A stretch of DNA of 64,000 bases from Rhodobacteraceae bacterium QY30 (GCA_002356635.1 CP023455.1:1-64000), one strand, 5' to 3'. Counted from the first letter of the stretch, positions 41,340 to 50,613 are shown. Numbers and translations are program-made. Notes: a model not told the origin generated them from the letters alone.

Positions 41340-42536
41340 ATGCCCACATCCGAGGAGATTCTGGCCCGGCTGGCCCGGATTGCAGAAGACCCGAATCGCT
41401 ATGCGGAAGCCTGGAAGAAGGCCCGCGGCCGCAAGGTGATCGGAACCTTCCCGATGAACTTCCCGCTGGAGCTGGTTCATGCCGCGGGTGCCCTGCCGGT
41501 GGTCGTGCAGGAAAGCGGCCAGCCGATCACACTGGGCCGGACGCTGCTGTTCGAATTCTATTGCGGCTATACCCGCAGCCTGACCGATCAGGCGATGACC
41601 GGGCAGATGGAGGTGTTCGACGCCTTCTTCCTGGTCGATCACTGCGTGGCGCTGCTGGGTGCGGCGGATGCAATGCGCTTTGAACTGACGGACAAGCCGA
41701 TCTTTCTGGCGCAATACATGGCCTCGATGGACGAAGCCTGGAACGTGCCGGAAATCCGCAAGCAGATCGACCTGCTGCGCGCCCAGCTTGAGGAATTCTG
41801 CGGCGTCACGATTACCGACGCGGCCATCGCGCACAGCATCCGGCTTTACAACCGCAACCGGCAGCTCCTGCGGCACCTTTATGACCTGCGCCGCGCGGGC
41901 CGCATCCGGATCACGGCCGGACAGATGCAGGTGCTGGTCAAGTCCAGCATGGTGATGGATGTCGAGGAACACACCAGCCTGCTGGCCGACTATCTCGCCG
42001 CATTGGAACAGGAAAACGGCTTTGGCGAAGACCTGGTCAAGCTGCACCTGTCCGGGCATTTCTGCCACGCGCCGCCCATCGCGCTTCTGGACATGATCGA
42101 ATCCTGCGGCGCCGTCGTGGTGGACGACGACCTTTTCGCGGGCTTCCGCTACATTTCGACCGACGTGCCGGAAACCGGCGATCCCGCCGATGGCCTGACC
42201 CGCTGGTATTTCGACCGGAACACCAACGTCCCCTGTTCCACGCAGGCGCAGAAGACCGTCGACTGGGAAACCTACCTGGTCAAATCGCTGGAAAAAAGCG
42301 GCGCGGAAGGCGTCATCATCCTGATGGCGAAGTTCTGCGAACCTCACATGCTGTACTACCCCGAACTGCGCAAGGAACTGGACCGCTGCGGGGTTCCGCA
42401 CCTTCTGATCGAGACCGAACATCTGGGCCTGCCGCTTGAACAGCTTCGGACCCGCGTCGAAGCCCTGCTCGAGCGCGTCAGCCGCGGGGCCGTCGCCAGC
42501 CCCGCTCCGGCCCGACATCTTCAGCCCCATCCGTAA
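41340..42536 (+). CDS. 2-hydroxyacyl-CoA dehydratase/benzoyl-CoA reductase family beta-type subunit, pair 3
   Basis: 398 residues. FPMNFPLELVHAAGALP, FYCGYTRSL, VDHCVALLGAADAM, SGHFCHAP and MAKFCEPHMLYYPE are all in family order. It differs from pairs 1 and 2 in LVDHCVALL where they have FGDHCVQLL, and has an extra 15-residue tail (ASPAPARHLQPHP). It is followed after 9 bp by its alpha partner. No activator accompanies this pair. Confidence 0.88.
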   Translation: MPTSEEILARLARIAEDPNRYAEAWKKARGRKVIGTFPMNFPLELVHAAGALPVVVQESGQPITLGRTLLFEFYCGYTRSLTDQAMTGQMEVFDAFFLVDHCVALLGAADAMRFELTDKPIFLAQYMASMDEAWNVPEIRKQIDLLRAQLEEFCGVTITDAAIAHSIRLYNRNRQLLRHLYDLRRAGRIRITAGQMQVLVKSSMVMDVEEHTSLLADYLAALEQENGFGEDLVKLHLSGHFCHAPPIALLDMIESCGAVVVDDDLFAGFRYISTDVPETGDPADGLTRWYFDRNTNVPCSTQAQKTVDWETYLVKSLEKSGAEGVIILMAKFCEPHMLYYPELRKELDRCGVPHLLIETEHLGLPLEQLRTRVEALLERVSRGAVASPAPARHLQPHP

Positions 42537-42545
42537 GGAGCCGCC

Positions 42546-43901
42546 ATGTCTCTCCTCATCCAGCCCGCGAACCCGAAGCTGATGGCCGCGAACGCGGTCA
42601 AGCGCCTGTCCAGCACCCGGATGGGTGGCGCCATGGTCAAGGACTACTGGGACCGGCTGTTCACCGCCCGCGAACGCGGCGCGCAGGTCGTCTGGTACAA
42701 CGGTGCGGCCGTGAACCCGATCTTCCAGGCAGCAGGAATCGAATGGTGCCACGGCGAAGCCTTCGGCGCCCGTCTGGCGGCGATGCATCAGGAAGGCCCG
42801 GCCCAGCGGACGGGTGAGGATTACGGCTACATCAACGAACTTTGTTCCTATGCCCGCACCACGCTGGGTTGCGCCGTCCTGACGAAACAGGCCACGGTCA
42901 GCGACGACGGAATTTCGCTGCCGGGCGCCGAACAGGATGTTCTGGCCAGCCGCCTTCCGGCACCGGACTTCTTCGTCAATGCCTACGCCGGTTGCAGCAC
43001 CGGCCAGCAGTGGGATGAAATCACCTACCGGATCTTCAACAAGAAGCTGCCGCTGTTCAAGGTTTCCTACCCGTTCCTGTGGGGCAACAAACCCGATCAC
43101 GGCTACCTGCGCGGTCAGGAATGGGAAGACGCCTCCCGTTACGTCGCCCAGCAACTTCACAAGCTGATAGAGTTCGTGGAGTTCCAGACCGGCCGCCCGC
43201 TGGACTGGGAGGTGCTGCGCGAGGCGATGCACTACATCAAGCGCGCCTCGCAGCTGCGGCTGGAGGCGATGGCCTTGTGCCGCGCCAAGCCTGCGCCCGC
43301 GACCTTCTGGGACTGGATCGCCAGCATCGCGCCGATCAACTTCCTGCCGGGCAACCAGGCGCTTGTCGACTATTTCGCCGGGGTGAAGGCCGAGATCGAG
43401 CAGCGGGTGATCGATGGCGTCACCGCTCTGCCAAACGAACGCTACCGGCTGGCCTTCGACGGCATCATGAACTGGAACAAGGTCGGCTGGCTGGCCAACA
43501 AGTTTGCCGAAAACGACGCGGCGGTCATGTGCGGGCGCTACACGCACAGCGCCTTCTGGAACGAACCCCAACTGATCGACGAGGACGATCCGATCCTGGG
43601 GATGGCCCAGCACTACCTGCTGTGCCCGTTCAATCACAGCGCCAAGATCCTTGGGGAACTGCTTCTGCGCGACTGCGAGGCCTATGGCATCGATGGCGTG
43701 GTGTTCCATGCAACCCGCACCTGCCGGTCCGCCTCGAACGGCCAGATGGTAGTCGCGCAGATGGCGCAGCGCGCCGGCCTCCAGACGATGTTCTTCGAAG
43801 GTGACGTCGCCGACGCGGCCTTCTACAAGGATGCCATCCTGGAAAGCCGCCTTGAAGCCATGCTGGAAGCCATCGACGCCCGCCGCATGACCGCCGCCTA
43901 G
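42546..43901 (+). CDS. 2-hydroxyacyl-CoA dehydratase/benzoyl-CoA reductase family alpha-type subunit, pair 3
   Basis: 451 residues. Cysteines appear in ELCSYARTTLGC, GCSTGQQWD and TRTCRSASN, and blocks NWNKVGWLANKFA and FEGDVADAAFYKDAIL mirror the other alpha subunits. The metal-binding and CoA-fold positions appear intact, so this is a working gene, not a remnant. AAGGAGCCGCC precedes the ATG. A terminator hairpin follows at 43923. Confidence 0.88.
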   Translation: MSLLIQPANPKLMAANAVKRLSSTRMGGAMVKDYWDRLFTARERGAQVVWYNGAAVNPIFQAAGIEWCHGEAFGARLAAMHQEGPAQRTGEDYGYINELCSYARTTLGCAVLTKQATVSDDGISLPGAEQDVLASRLPAPDFFVNAYAGCSTGQQWDEITYRIFNKKLPLFKVSYPFLWGNKPDHGYLRGQEWEDASRYVAQQLHKLIEFVEFQTGRPLDWEVLREAMHYIKRASQLRLEAMALCRAKPAPATFWDWIASIAPINFLPGNQALVDYFAGVKAEIEQRVIDGVTALPNERYRLAFDGIMNWNKVGWLANKFAENDAAVMCGRYTHSAFWNEPQLIDEDDPILGMAQHYLLCPFNHSAKILGELLLRDCEAYGIDGVVFHATRTCRSASNGQMVVAQMAQRAGLQTMFFEGDVADAAFYKDAILESRLEAMLEAIDARRMTAA

Positions 43902-43922
43902 GACGATCCTTCGAAACACTGA

Positions 43923-43949
43923 TGGGCGGCGGCGCAGGGCCGCCGCCCA
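43923..43949 (+). terminator. Terminator after dehydratase pair 3
   Basis: Hairpin with perfect 11-bp arms TGGGCGGCGGC / GCCGCCGCCCA around GCAGG, 22 bp after the alpha-subunit stop. Confidence 0.7.
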
Positions 43950-44075
43950 CCTGAAGCATCGCAGCCGGATGATTCCCGGAAATTCAAAACGCTGCCTCGA
44001 TATGATGGACCGGAACCGGCCGGAGCGCGTGCTGCATCTGCCGATATGGGCAACGCCGCCGTCCCCGTCCACCAC

Positions 44076-44867
44076 TCAGGGAAGTTCTTCCGTGACCTTT
44101 CCGAAGCCATGCTTCGGGTCAATGACAATGCTGATCCTCCCATCAACCCGTTCGACCCTCGGTTCCACCGGCGCCTGTGACCGGCGGGCGGCAAGGGCAA
44201 CCGTCTCGGCCCAGGTGCGGGCCGCGTGGATGCTCTGGAGATTGAGACGGGTCGGAAGGAGGATGTTGCGCGCCTTCGCGCGTTCGAGTGCCAGCCCCTC
44301 ATCCGGGGAGATCCATTCAAGATCGACCGCTTCATGCCCGTCGACGCGGGGCTGCTGGCCGGCAGGAAGCCGCGCCAGAAAGAACCGCGTGTCAAATCTC
44401 TTGTGGGAAACGGGGGGCGTGATCCAGCGCGAGAGGGGCACCAGAAGATCGAGATCGACCCGCAGGCCGGCCTGCGCCAGGACATCCCGAAACGAAACCG
44501 TCCCGGCTTCGACACCGGCGCGAAGTTCCAGCAGCGCGGGGCCACTGGCAAAGCCGGTGGGCAGGGGATCGGCGGTCAGGACAAGGCCGGTTTCCTCGAA
44601 CACCTCGCGGATGGCCGCGATGCGCAGACTGCGATCCTCGGCAGGGTATCGGTCCCAGCCCAGGCAGTGGCTGGCCCAATCGGCGTGGGAATCTCCGCGG
44701 TCAACCTTGCCACCGGGAAACAGCATCGCGCCGGGAACGAAGTCGGTCGCGGGATGGCGGTGCAGCATGAGCACCTGAAGTTCGGGACTGTCCCGCAGGA
44801 TCAGCACCGTTGCCGCCGGAAGGACCGGCACATCCTGCAAGTCGGTCGCAGCAATGGTCATTCGCAC
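44076..44867 (-). CDS. Nudix hydrolase (NUDT7/19-like, possible CoA diphosphatase)
   Basis: 263 residues. The Nudix box is split as in NUDT19/RP2-type proteins: FPGGKVDRGD..., then after an insertion of about 25 residues IAAIREVFEETGLV. This subgroup includes CoA/acyl-CoA diphosphatases, which would fit a CoA-rich pathway next door, but the substrate is not shown. The gene is leftward, convergent with dehydratase pair 3, and follows the molybdoenzyme gene by 70 bp. Confidence 0.82.
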   Translation of the reverse strand: MRMTIAATDLQDVPVLPAATVLILRDSPELQVLMLHRHPATDFVPGAMLFPGGKVDRGDSHADWASHCLGWDRYPAEDRSLRIAAIREVFEETGLVLTADPLPTGFASGPALLELRAGVEAGTVSFRDVLAQAGLRVDLDLLVPLSRWITPPVSHKRFDTRFFLARLPAGQQPRVDGHEAVDLEWISPDEGLALERAKARNILLPTRLNLQSIHAARTWAETVALAARRSQAPVEPRVERVDGRISIVIDPKHGFGKVTEELP

Positions 44868-44937
44868 CTCCTCCGGTTCTGGCTTTCTGGCACGCTGCCC
44901 TTGTCCGACGCCCTCGGCGCAGGTCGTCGGCCCCGCC

Positions 44938-47112
44938 TCATGGGCAGGCCGTGATGGACACCGGAATGGCCGAAAACCGCGGCATTCCCGTTATCCGGTC
45001 CCGCTCGGCCACACCTGTCAGACTGGCAACCGAGGCGCCCGCTTCGCTTCGGTCATCGGCGCCGGAAAGGCGCGCCCCGAAGCCATGCGTCATCGACAAG
45101 GTGCCGGGACGCAAGCTGTCGTCAGGCTGGACCTGGCCCCGGACCGTACCATCGGCCGACCGAACGACCACCTCTGCCCCAGGCGCAAGTCCGTGGCTGG
45201 CCATGTCCTGAGGGTGCAGCCCGAAGGGATTCCCCTGCCCCACCGGACGCAACACCTCCAGTTCCTGACCGACCGAGTTCATGAAATTGTTCACGCGGCG
45301 GCAGATCAGCCTCAGGGGAAAGCGATCATCATCCTGCGGGCTGTCGCGCAGAATGTCGGCCAACTCCTCCATCATCATCGGATCGCCCAGGCGCAAGCGC
45401 GCGGCGCAATCGGGGTCGGCCTCCTGGACACGAATCCCGTCCGTGTCGAAAAGGCGTCCGTGCGGATGGCGCTTGACCTCCTCCAGCGGGATGCGCGATC
45501 CGGCGCACTCCATTTCCAGCAGAGCGTCAACCGTCGGCGGCGCGGCCTGCATGTCGAGCGCAACGATGCGGGTCGGCACCTCGAGATGCGGTCCGGCGCC
45601 TGATACGTAGGTCAGGTTCAGTTGCAGGCCCATGGCCTGCGCAAGCCGGAAGAAGAATTCTCCGTCGTCGATCAGGTCAGAACCCTCGGGCCTGGGGATA
45701 ACCGCCGGGGAATGCTGCGCCCAGGGCACCGACATGCCGCGCGTCACGCCGATGTACTTCAGCCATTCGACCATCTGGGTGTTGCCAGGAATTTCCAGGG
45801 TCAGCGGCGGCGGGATGACATAATCGGCGAATTCGGCGGTGGGGGTCATCCGGTAGTCGAACACGGCCAGAAGATCGAGCCGCGCCAGAGCCTGCTCGGT
45901 CCGCGCCTGATCGGGCCACGCCAGCACCGGGTTGCCGCCTACGCAGAACAAGGCCCGGATGCGGTCCGGTCCATCGCTCAGGATCTGGTCGGCCAACGCG
46001 CCGGTCGGCATGCCGCTGGCATTCTGCCGAAGCCCTGTCGCACTCAGCACACGCGAACCCAGCGCGGGATACGGGGCGAAGGGCTGCGCCTTCGGGGTGT
46101 ATTCGGGCAGAAGAACGTTCGGAAACGGCGCCCGTTCGCCTGCCCGCGCCCAGCGTCCGCAAAGCGTGTTGAGGCAGAGTGCGAGATAGAAGCTGAGGTT
46201 GCCATGAGACGAGAAGCTTGGCCCGGTCGAGCAGACCGCCCCGCCGATACGGCCGGCGGCGAACATTCGTGCCGCTGCGGTCAGGTCGTCGGCCGCCACA
46301 CCCGCACGCGCGGCCGCGTAATCCGGCGTGAAGGCGACGACGGCATCCCGCAACTGACCCAGGCCCTCGGCGTGGCGGCCGATGAAAGCCTGGTCCTGCA
46401 GGTTCTCAGAAAGGATCACATGAATTATCCCCGCCAGCAGCGTGGCATCTTCACCGGGACGGATCTGAAGATGCAAGGTGGCCCGCTTCGCGGTTTCGGT
46501 GCGACGCGGATCGACCACGATCAATTTCATGCCCCGCGCCAGCGCTTCCTTCAGGCGGACACCCGGATTGTTCGGGGGCGCGCCGTTCGATTTCGAGATG
46601 ACCGGGTTGCCCCCGATGACCATCCAGGTGTCGGCGTCCTCCATCCGATGCGCGCCCGCCATCCAGTTTCCGTGCAGCGCGGTCGAGACGTTGGCGCCGG
46701 GCTTGTCGATGGTCGCCGCCGAAAACACCAGGTCCGATCCGATCGCCCGCATGAAGGCGATCCCCGGCCCCTGCCCCGTCGGGTTCGATACGACTCCGGT
46801 TCCGATGTAGTAGCCGACCGCTTCGGGGCCGTAGGTGTCGATGATGGACCGCAACCGGGCGGCGATGTCGTCAACGGCCTGCTGCGAGGTCAGCGGCGTG
46901 GCCTTGTTCCCGTTGCGGTGCAGGGGCCGCAGCAGGCGGCTGGACGCGGCATGCTGTTCCGGCAGGGCGCGGCCCTTGGGGCAGGTGTAACCGTCATAGG
47001 GCGTTCCGCTGCGATCGCCGATCACCCGGACCGCCCGCCCGCCTTCGACCACGACCTCGATCGGACAATAGGCAAGGCACAGCCGGCAAATGCTCGGGAA
47101 GGTTCCGTCCAA
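44938..47112 (-). CDS. Molybdopterin-dependent oxidoreductase
   Basis: 724 residues from a TTG start at 47112 (AAGGGG 7-8 bp upstream); an upstream in-frame ATG at 47298 would add 62 residues with no family character. The N-terminal [4Fe-4S] motif is SICRLCLAYCPIE plus the distal Cys of YTCPKG. Next come the molybdopterin core (GYYIGTGVV...TIDKPGANVS, IVVDPRRTETA) and the C-terminal dinucleotide-binding barrel (PFGLHPQDMA). The position expected to ligate Mo may be the Asp in TIDKPG; Cys or Sec is not seen there. No electron-transfer or membrane-anchor subunit genes flank it. It is a formate dehydrogenase/thiosulfate-polysulfide-reductase relative of unknown substrate. Confidence 0.8.
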   Translation of the reverse strand: MDGTFPSICRLCLAYCPIEVVVEGGRAVRVIGDRSGTPYDGYTCPKGRALPEQHAASSRLLRPLHRNGNKATPLTSQQAVDDIAARLRSIIDTYGPEAVGYYIGTGVVSNPTGQGPGIAFMRAIGSDLVFSAATIDKPGANVSTALHGNWMAGAHRMEDADTWMVIGGNPVISKSNGAPPNNPGVRLKEALARGMKLIVVDPRRTETAKRATLHLQIRPGEDATLLAGIIHVILSENLQDQAFIGRHAEGLGQLRDAVVAFTPDYAAARAGVAADDLTAAARMFAAGRIGGAVCSTGPSFSSHGNLSFYLALCLNTLCGRWARAGERAPFPNVLLPEYTPKAQPFAPYPALGSRVLSATGLRQNASGMPTGALADQILSDGPDRIRALFCVGGNPVLAWPDQARTEQALARLDLLAVFDYRMTPTAEFADYVIPPPLTLEIPGNTQMVEWLKYIGVTRGMSVPWAQHSPAVIPRPEGSDLIDDGEFFFRLAQAMGLQLNLTYVSGAGPHLEVPTRIVALDMQAAPPTVDALLEMECAGSRIPLEEVKRHPHGRLFDTDGIRVQEADPDCAARLRLGDPMMMEELADILRDSPQDDDRFPLRLICRRVNNFMNSVGQELEVLRPVGQGNPFGLHPQDMASHGLAPGAEVVVRSADGTVRGQVQPDDSLRPGTLSMTHGFGARLSGADDRSEAGASVASLTGVAERDRITGMPRFSAIPVSITACP

Positions 47113-47312
47113 TGCAACGCCCCTTGTGTTATGTCGTCCCGTTGCGCAGCCGCGCTCAACAGCACGGAGGGTCTGGATGAAGCGACAAGGATTTGAAAAA
47201 ACAAGACAGGACCAGCGCCCGTGGTTCTGAAAATCATGTCCGAACAATTGTATTGAGTCAACATAACCAATCCCGCTGCTTCGGAATGACAGCGGCATCC
47301 CCGTCCAGGCGC

Positions 47313-47338
47313 AAAAAAACCTTCCCCGAAGGGAAGGT
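47313..47338 (-). terminator. Rho-independent terminator of galU
   Basis: Hairpin ACCTTCCC-(CGAA)-GGGAAGGT (47319-47338) followed on the minus strand by seven T residues (A-tract at 47313-47319). It lies about 40 bp after the galU stop. The remaining 47113-47312 holds the molybdoenzyme promoter and no gene. Confidence 0.9.
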
Positions 47339-47375
47339 CACACTCGCTAAGACTGCAATGGAAGCGCGGGCAGAG

Positions 47376-48221
47376 CTATCCGGCGGCCGCGATCGCGTTT
47401 CCGTGGCGCAATTGACGTTCGCGCACGACCGCGGCCGACAAAAGCCCGTCCAGGCTGCCGCAGTCGAACCGCTCACCGTCGAAAAGGTAGGCCGTCAGAC
47501 CCTTGGTATCCACGTCCTCGGCGATGGCATCGGTCAACTGCACCTCACCTCCGGCACCCGGAGGTGTCATCGACAGGCGGGTCAGCACGATCGGATCAAG
47601 GATATAGCGGCCCACGGCCGCCACCCGTGACGGAGCCTCGGCCACCGAAGGTTTCTCCACCATCCCGCTGGCGCGGATCGGACCGCGGATGGCGCTGCCG
47701 GTCAGCCGGAAGATGCCATATTGCGACACCTGCTGCGGGGCAACGGCCTGCGCCGCCACCATGTGCCCGCCCGAATAGCTGCGCCCCATCTGCAGAAGGC
47801 ACGGATCGCCAAAGATCACATCATCGGGCAGAATGACGCCAAAGGGCGTGCGCTCCAGATAGGGTGCGCAGCACAGGACGGCATCGCCGAGGCCGCGCGG
47901 GCTGGGCTGAACTACGATCTCGACCTCGACCCCCGAAGGAACGCCGGTGGATTGCAGGGCCTCATGCAGGGCATGCTTGCCCTTTTCGCGCAGGTGACGG
48001 GACAGATCCTCATCCGGGCGCAGGTAATCCTGAAGGGCGGTCTTGGTGGGACCGACCACCAGAAGGATCCGTGTAGCCCCGGCAGCGACGGCTTCGTCCA
48101 GCGCGAACTGGATCACCGGACGATCATAGACGGGCAGCATTTCCTTCGGGGTGCATTTCGTTGCGGGAAGGAGCCGCGTGCCAAGACCCCCGGCTGGAAT
48201 GATCACCGTCTTTACCGGCAT
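47376..48221 (-). CDS. galU: UTP-glucose-1-phosphate uridylyltransferase
   Basis: 281 residues making UDP-glucose for glycan, lipid or osmolyte synthesis. VIIPAGGLGTRLLPATK is the nucleotide-binding signature; VEKP, VGRYIL and GEVQLTDAI are the other conserved GalU motifs. I use the ATG at 48221 (MPVKTVI); a longer frame upstream is without family similarity. It is monocistronic and has the best intrinsic terminator in the window. Confidence 0.93.
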   Translation of the reverse strand: MPVKTVIIPAGGLGTRLLPATKCTPKEMLPVYDRPVIQFALDEAVAAGATRILLVVGPTKTALQDYLRPDEDLSRHLREKGKHALHEALQSTGVPSGVEVEIVVQPSPRGLGDAVLCCAPYLERTPFGVILPDDVIFGDPCLLQMGRSYSGGHMVAAQAVAPQQVSQYGIFRLTGSAIRGPIRASGMVEKPSVAEAPSRVAAVGRYILDPIVLTRLSMTPPGAGGEVQLTDAIAEDVDTKGLTAYLFDGERFDCGSLDGLLSAAVVRERQLRHGNAIAAAG

Positions 48222-48341
48222 GACGTCCCCCCTTCTTGTTTGATGAGCCCGGCACGCAAACGCAAACGCCCGGCTTTTGTTCCCGGGTTTTGCTGTTTGC
48301 GGGTCGCGGGATGGGGGCAATGGGCGGAAACCCGCAGAGGC

Positions 48342-48983
48342 TCAGTCCGGGCAGGGCTGCCGATAGGAACGACGGACGGCGATCCGGTCTTGCCGGAACT
48401 GAAAGACCTCGCACCCCCAGGCGTCGGTCAGGCCCGGCGATCCGGCCAGCCGACCTTCGCACAGACCGGTGTCGCCCAGGACCATCTGCGTCGGCTCTGT
48501 CCAGCGCCCCCTGTTCACCTGGCCTTCGCAAGCCGCGCGCACCGCGGTCATGCCCTGAAGGACCGAACCGTCCGGGGCGTACAGGGTGCAATCTTCCACC
48601 AGGCAGTCCATCATCCCGTCCAGGTCGCGAAGGTTCCAGCATTCGATGAACCTGGCCAGAACCATGCGGCGCTGATCCATCATGTGATCGTGGGTGGCCT
48701 CGACCTCAAGAAACGCCAGAGGGGCCTTCCCCAGGTTCGTGACGTTGTGGTTGATGCCGACCCGGCGGGAATAGGGCACCCCTTGCGTCAGTGCCGCCTG
48801 CCGGGTCACGCCGCCAGGTTCCTCAAGGCCCAGGGTTCCGTCCGTCAGCGGCACGATGACGTAATCATGCCCGTGGACATGCCATCCCGTCTCTGCCCCC
48901 GGTGAAAAGCGCCATTCGGTCACCGTGAAACGATCGTCCTGGATGTGAAGGACCGGCTCGGCCTTGGGGGTGGTCATCGGCAT
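48342..48983 (-). CDS. Cupin-SnoaL/NTF2-like two-domain protein
   Basis: 213 residues. Residues about 10-95 form a small cupin (HVHGHDYVIVPLTDG carries metal-type His; VGINHNVTNLG is the second strand pair). Residues about 105-213 are NTF2/SnoaL-like (FIECWNLRDLDGMMDCLVEDCTLYAPDG...). The two domains are normally separate proteins, so this is a fusion. Enzymatic or sensory role unknown. Divergent from the stress SDR at 49099. Confidence 0.75.
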   Translation of the reverse strand: MPMTTPKAEPVLHIQDDRFTVTEWRFSPGAETGWHVHGHDYVIVPLTDGTLGLEEPGGVTRQAALTQGVPYSRRVGINHNVTNLGKAPLAFLEVEATHDHMMDQRRMVLARFIECWNLRDLDGMMDCLVEDCTLYAPDGSVLQGMTAVRAACEGQVNRGRWTEPTQMVLGDTGLCEGRLAGSPGLTDAWGCEVFQFRQDRIAVRRSYRQPCPD

Positions 48984-49098
48984 TCTCCTGCTGAACTTTG
49001 GCGCAGGCTATCGACGGCGGTCCCGTGGCGAAAGGTGTCACGGGAACCTTTGCGCGATCTGGCGGTCTTGCGCGCCAGGGAACGTGAAGGAGTCTCCG

Positions 49099-49995
49099 AT
49101 GCCCCGCAGCCAGTTCGATCCGCTCGACCCCCGCAAGGCCTATCCCGCGCCGCCCTTTCCATCGCAGCCGCAGGGCGGAACGGGCAGTTTCCTGGAGATG
49201 GACCCCGTCCCGGACCACGGCGAAAAGACCTACAAGGGATTTGGAAGGATGAAGGGCCGGCGCACCCTGATCACGGGCGGAGACAGCGGCATCGGACGCG
49301 CGGCGGCGATTGCCTTCGCGCGCGAAGGGGCGGATGTGGTGATCTCTTGCCTTCACCCCGACAGCGACGATGCGAAATCGACCCTGAAGCTGATCGAAGA
49401 GGCGGGCGTGAAGGGGGCGATCATCGGGGCCGACAACGCCAATGAACGCGATTGCGTGGCGCTGGTGGACGGCGTGGTGAACGCTTTGGGCGGGCTTGAT
49501 GTGCTGGTGAACAACGCGGGCAAGCAGGACACCCAGGAAAAGATCGAGGACATCTCGACCGAACAGTTGGTCAAAACCTTCGAGGTGAACGTTTTCGGCA
49601 CCTTCTGGATCACCAAGGCAGCGCTTGCCCATCTGAAGCCGGGGGATGCGATCATCAACGTGACCTCGGTCCAGGCCTATCAGCCTTCGGCGCATCTGCT
49701 GGACTATGCGATGACCAAGTTCGCGCTCAGCGGCTTTACCAAGGGTCTGGCGGAACAGCTGGCACCCAGGGGCATCCGCGTGAACGCGATTGCGCCGGGG
49801 CCGTTCTGGACCGCGCTGCAACCTTCAGGCGGGCAGACAGACGAAGGCGTGCGCCATTTCGGCAAGGATAGTGCCTTTGGACGCCCCGGCCAGCCCGCCG
49901 AACTGGCCTCGGCCTTCGTGTTCCTGGCCACGGGGGAATCGCTTTACATGACGGGCGAGACGATCGGGGTGACGGGCGGGAAGCCCATCGCCTGA
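49099..49995 (+). CDS. General-stress-type SDR (YghA/YhdF-like)
   Basis: 298 residues. The extended N-terminus (FDPLDPRKAYPAPPFPSQ) before TGGDSGIG and the QDTQEKIEDISTEQL segment are hallmarks of the YhdF/YghA stress SDR group; YAMTK supplies the catalytic Tyr/Lys. The start follows GAAGGAGTCTCC. Its neighbours (PRC-barrel, catalase, peroxidase, photolyase) support a desiccation/oxidative-stress role, but the substrate is unknown. Confidence 0.88.
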   Translation: MPRSQFDPLDPRKAYPAPPFPSQPQGGTGSFLEMDPVPDHGEKTYKGFGRMKGRRTLITGGDSGIGRAAAIAFAREGADVVISCLHPDSDDAKSTLKLIEEAGVKGAIIGADNANERDCVALVDGVVNALGGLDVLVNNAGKQDTQEKIEDISTEQLVKTFEVNVFGTFWITKAALAHLKPGDAIINVTSVQAYQPSAHLLDYAMTKFALSGFTKGLAEQLAPRGIRVNAIAPGPFWTALQPSGGQTDEGVRHFGKDSAFGRPGQPAELASAFVFLATGESLYMTGETIGVTGGKPIA

Positions 49996-50005
49996 AAAAA
50001 GGATA

Positions 50006-50032
50006 CCGCCGGCCCGGGGAAGGGGCCGGCGG
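50006..50032 (-). terminator. Terminator between convergent genes, T-run on minus strand
   Basis: Hairpin CCGCCGGCCC / GGGCCGGCGG followed on the minus strand by TATCCTTTTTTC. It ends the leftward PRC-barrel gene and probably also the rightward SDR. Confidence 0.8.
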
Positions 50033-50058
50033 CGCCGGTTTCGCATAAGAACGCAAGG

Positions 50059-50355
50059 TTAGTGACGATGTTCGGGCAGTTCCTTCATCTGTTCCTTCGT
50101 CCAGGAGGTAACGCCGTGGACGTTGCCGTTCTCGTCGCGCATCAGGTTCAGCTGATCGCAGCTCAGCAGGACAGGCTTGGCGCCGATCCCCAGAAAGCCC
50201 CCGACATCGACGACGACATCCGTGATCGCGCCGTTGCCATGCACATGGGAAATCGTGCCGATCTTCTCGTCGCCGGCCCCGTAGATCGGGGCGCCGGTCA
50301 GGATGTCTTCCGTCAGTTCCTCGCGTGTCAGCGGTGTGTGGCCACTGTGATCCAT
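50059..50355 (-). CDS. PRC-barrel domain protein
   Basis: 98 residues. ILTGAPIYGAGDEKIGTISHV is the first strand pair of a PRC barrel, followed by VVVDVGGFLGIGAKPVLL, typical of the stress-related PRC proteins of alphaproteobacteria. AAGGGAGACATCC precedes the ATG at 50355. The 258 bp between it and the catalase stop contain no supported gene. Function not established; often osmotic or oxidative stress associated. Confidence 0.82.
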   Translation of the reverse strand: MDHSGHTPLTREELTEDILTGAPIYGAGDEKIGTISHVHGNGAITDVVVDVGGFLGIGAKPVLLSCDQLNLMRDENGNVHGVTSWTKEQMKELPEHRH

Positions 50356-50613
50356 CGTGGATGTCTCCCTTAGATGATCCACGCCGGGCGGCGCGGGGTG
50401 AAGGTGCCCTCTGCAAACGGGACAGAAGCTCGACTGCCGTTTCGTTGGCCGGGGCGGGAAATCGGGAAAACCGCACCGTTCTTCCTGCCGTTGCGCCCGA
50501 TTGACATGCGGACGGCACCTTCGACGAAGAAACGTTCGGGCGGCACGGTTGTTCCCGGCGCAGGTCGTTTCGCAGTGCAAGACGTCCGGGCCGCGCGCGC
50601 CCCGGCCCATTGG

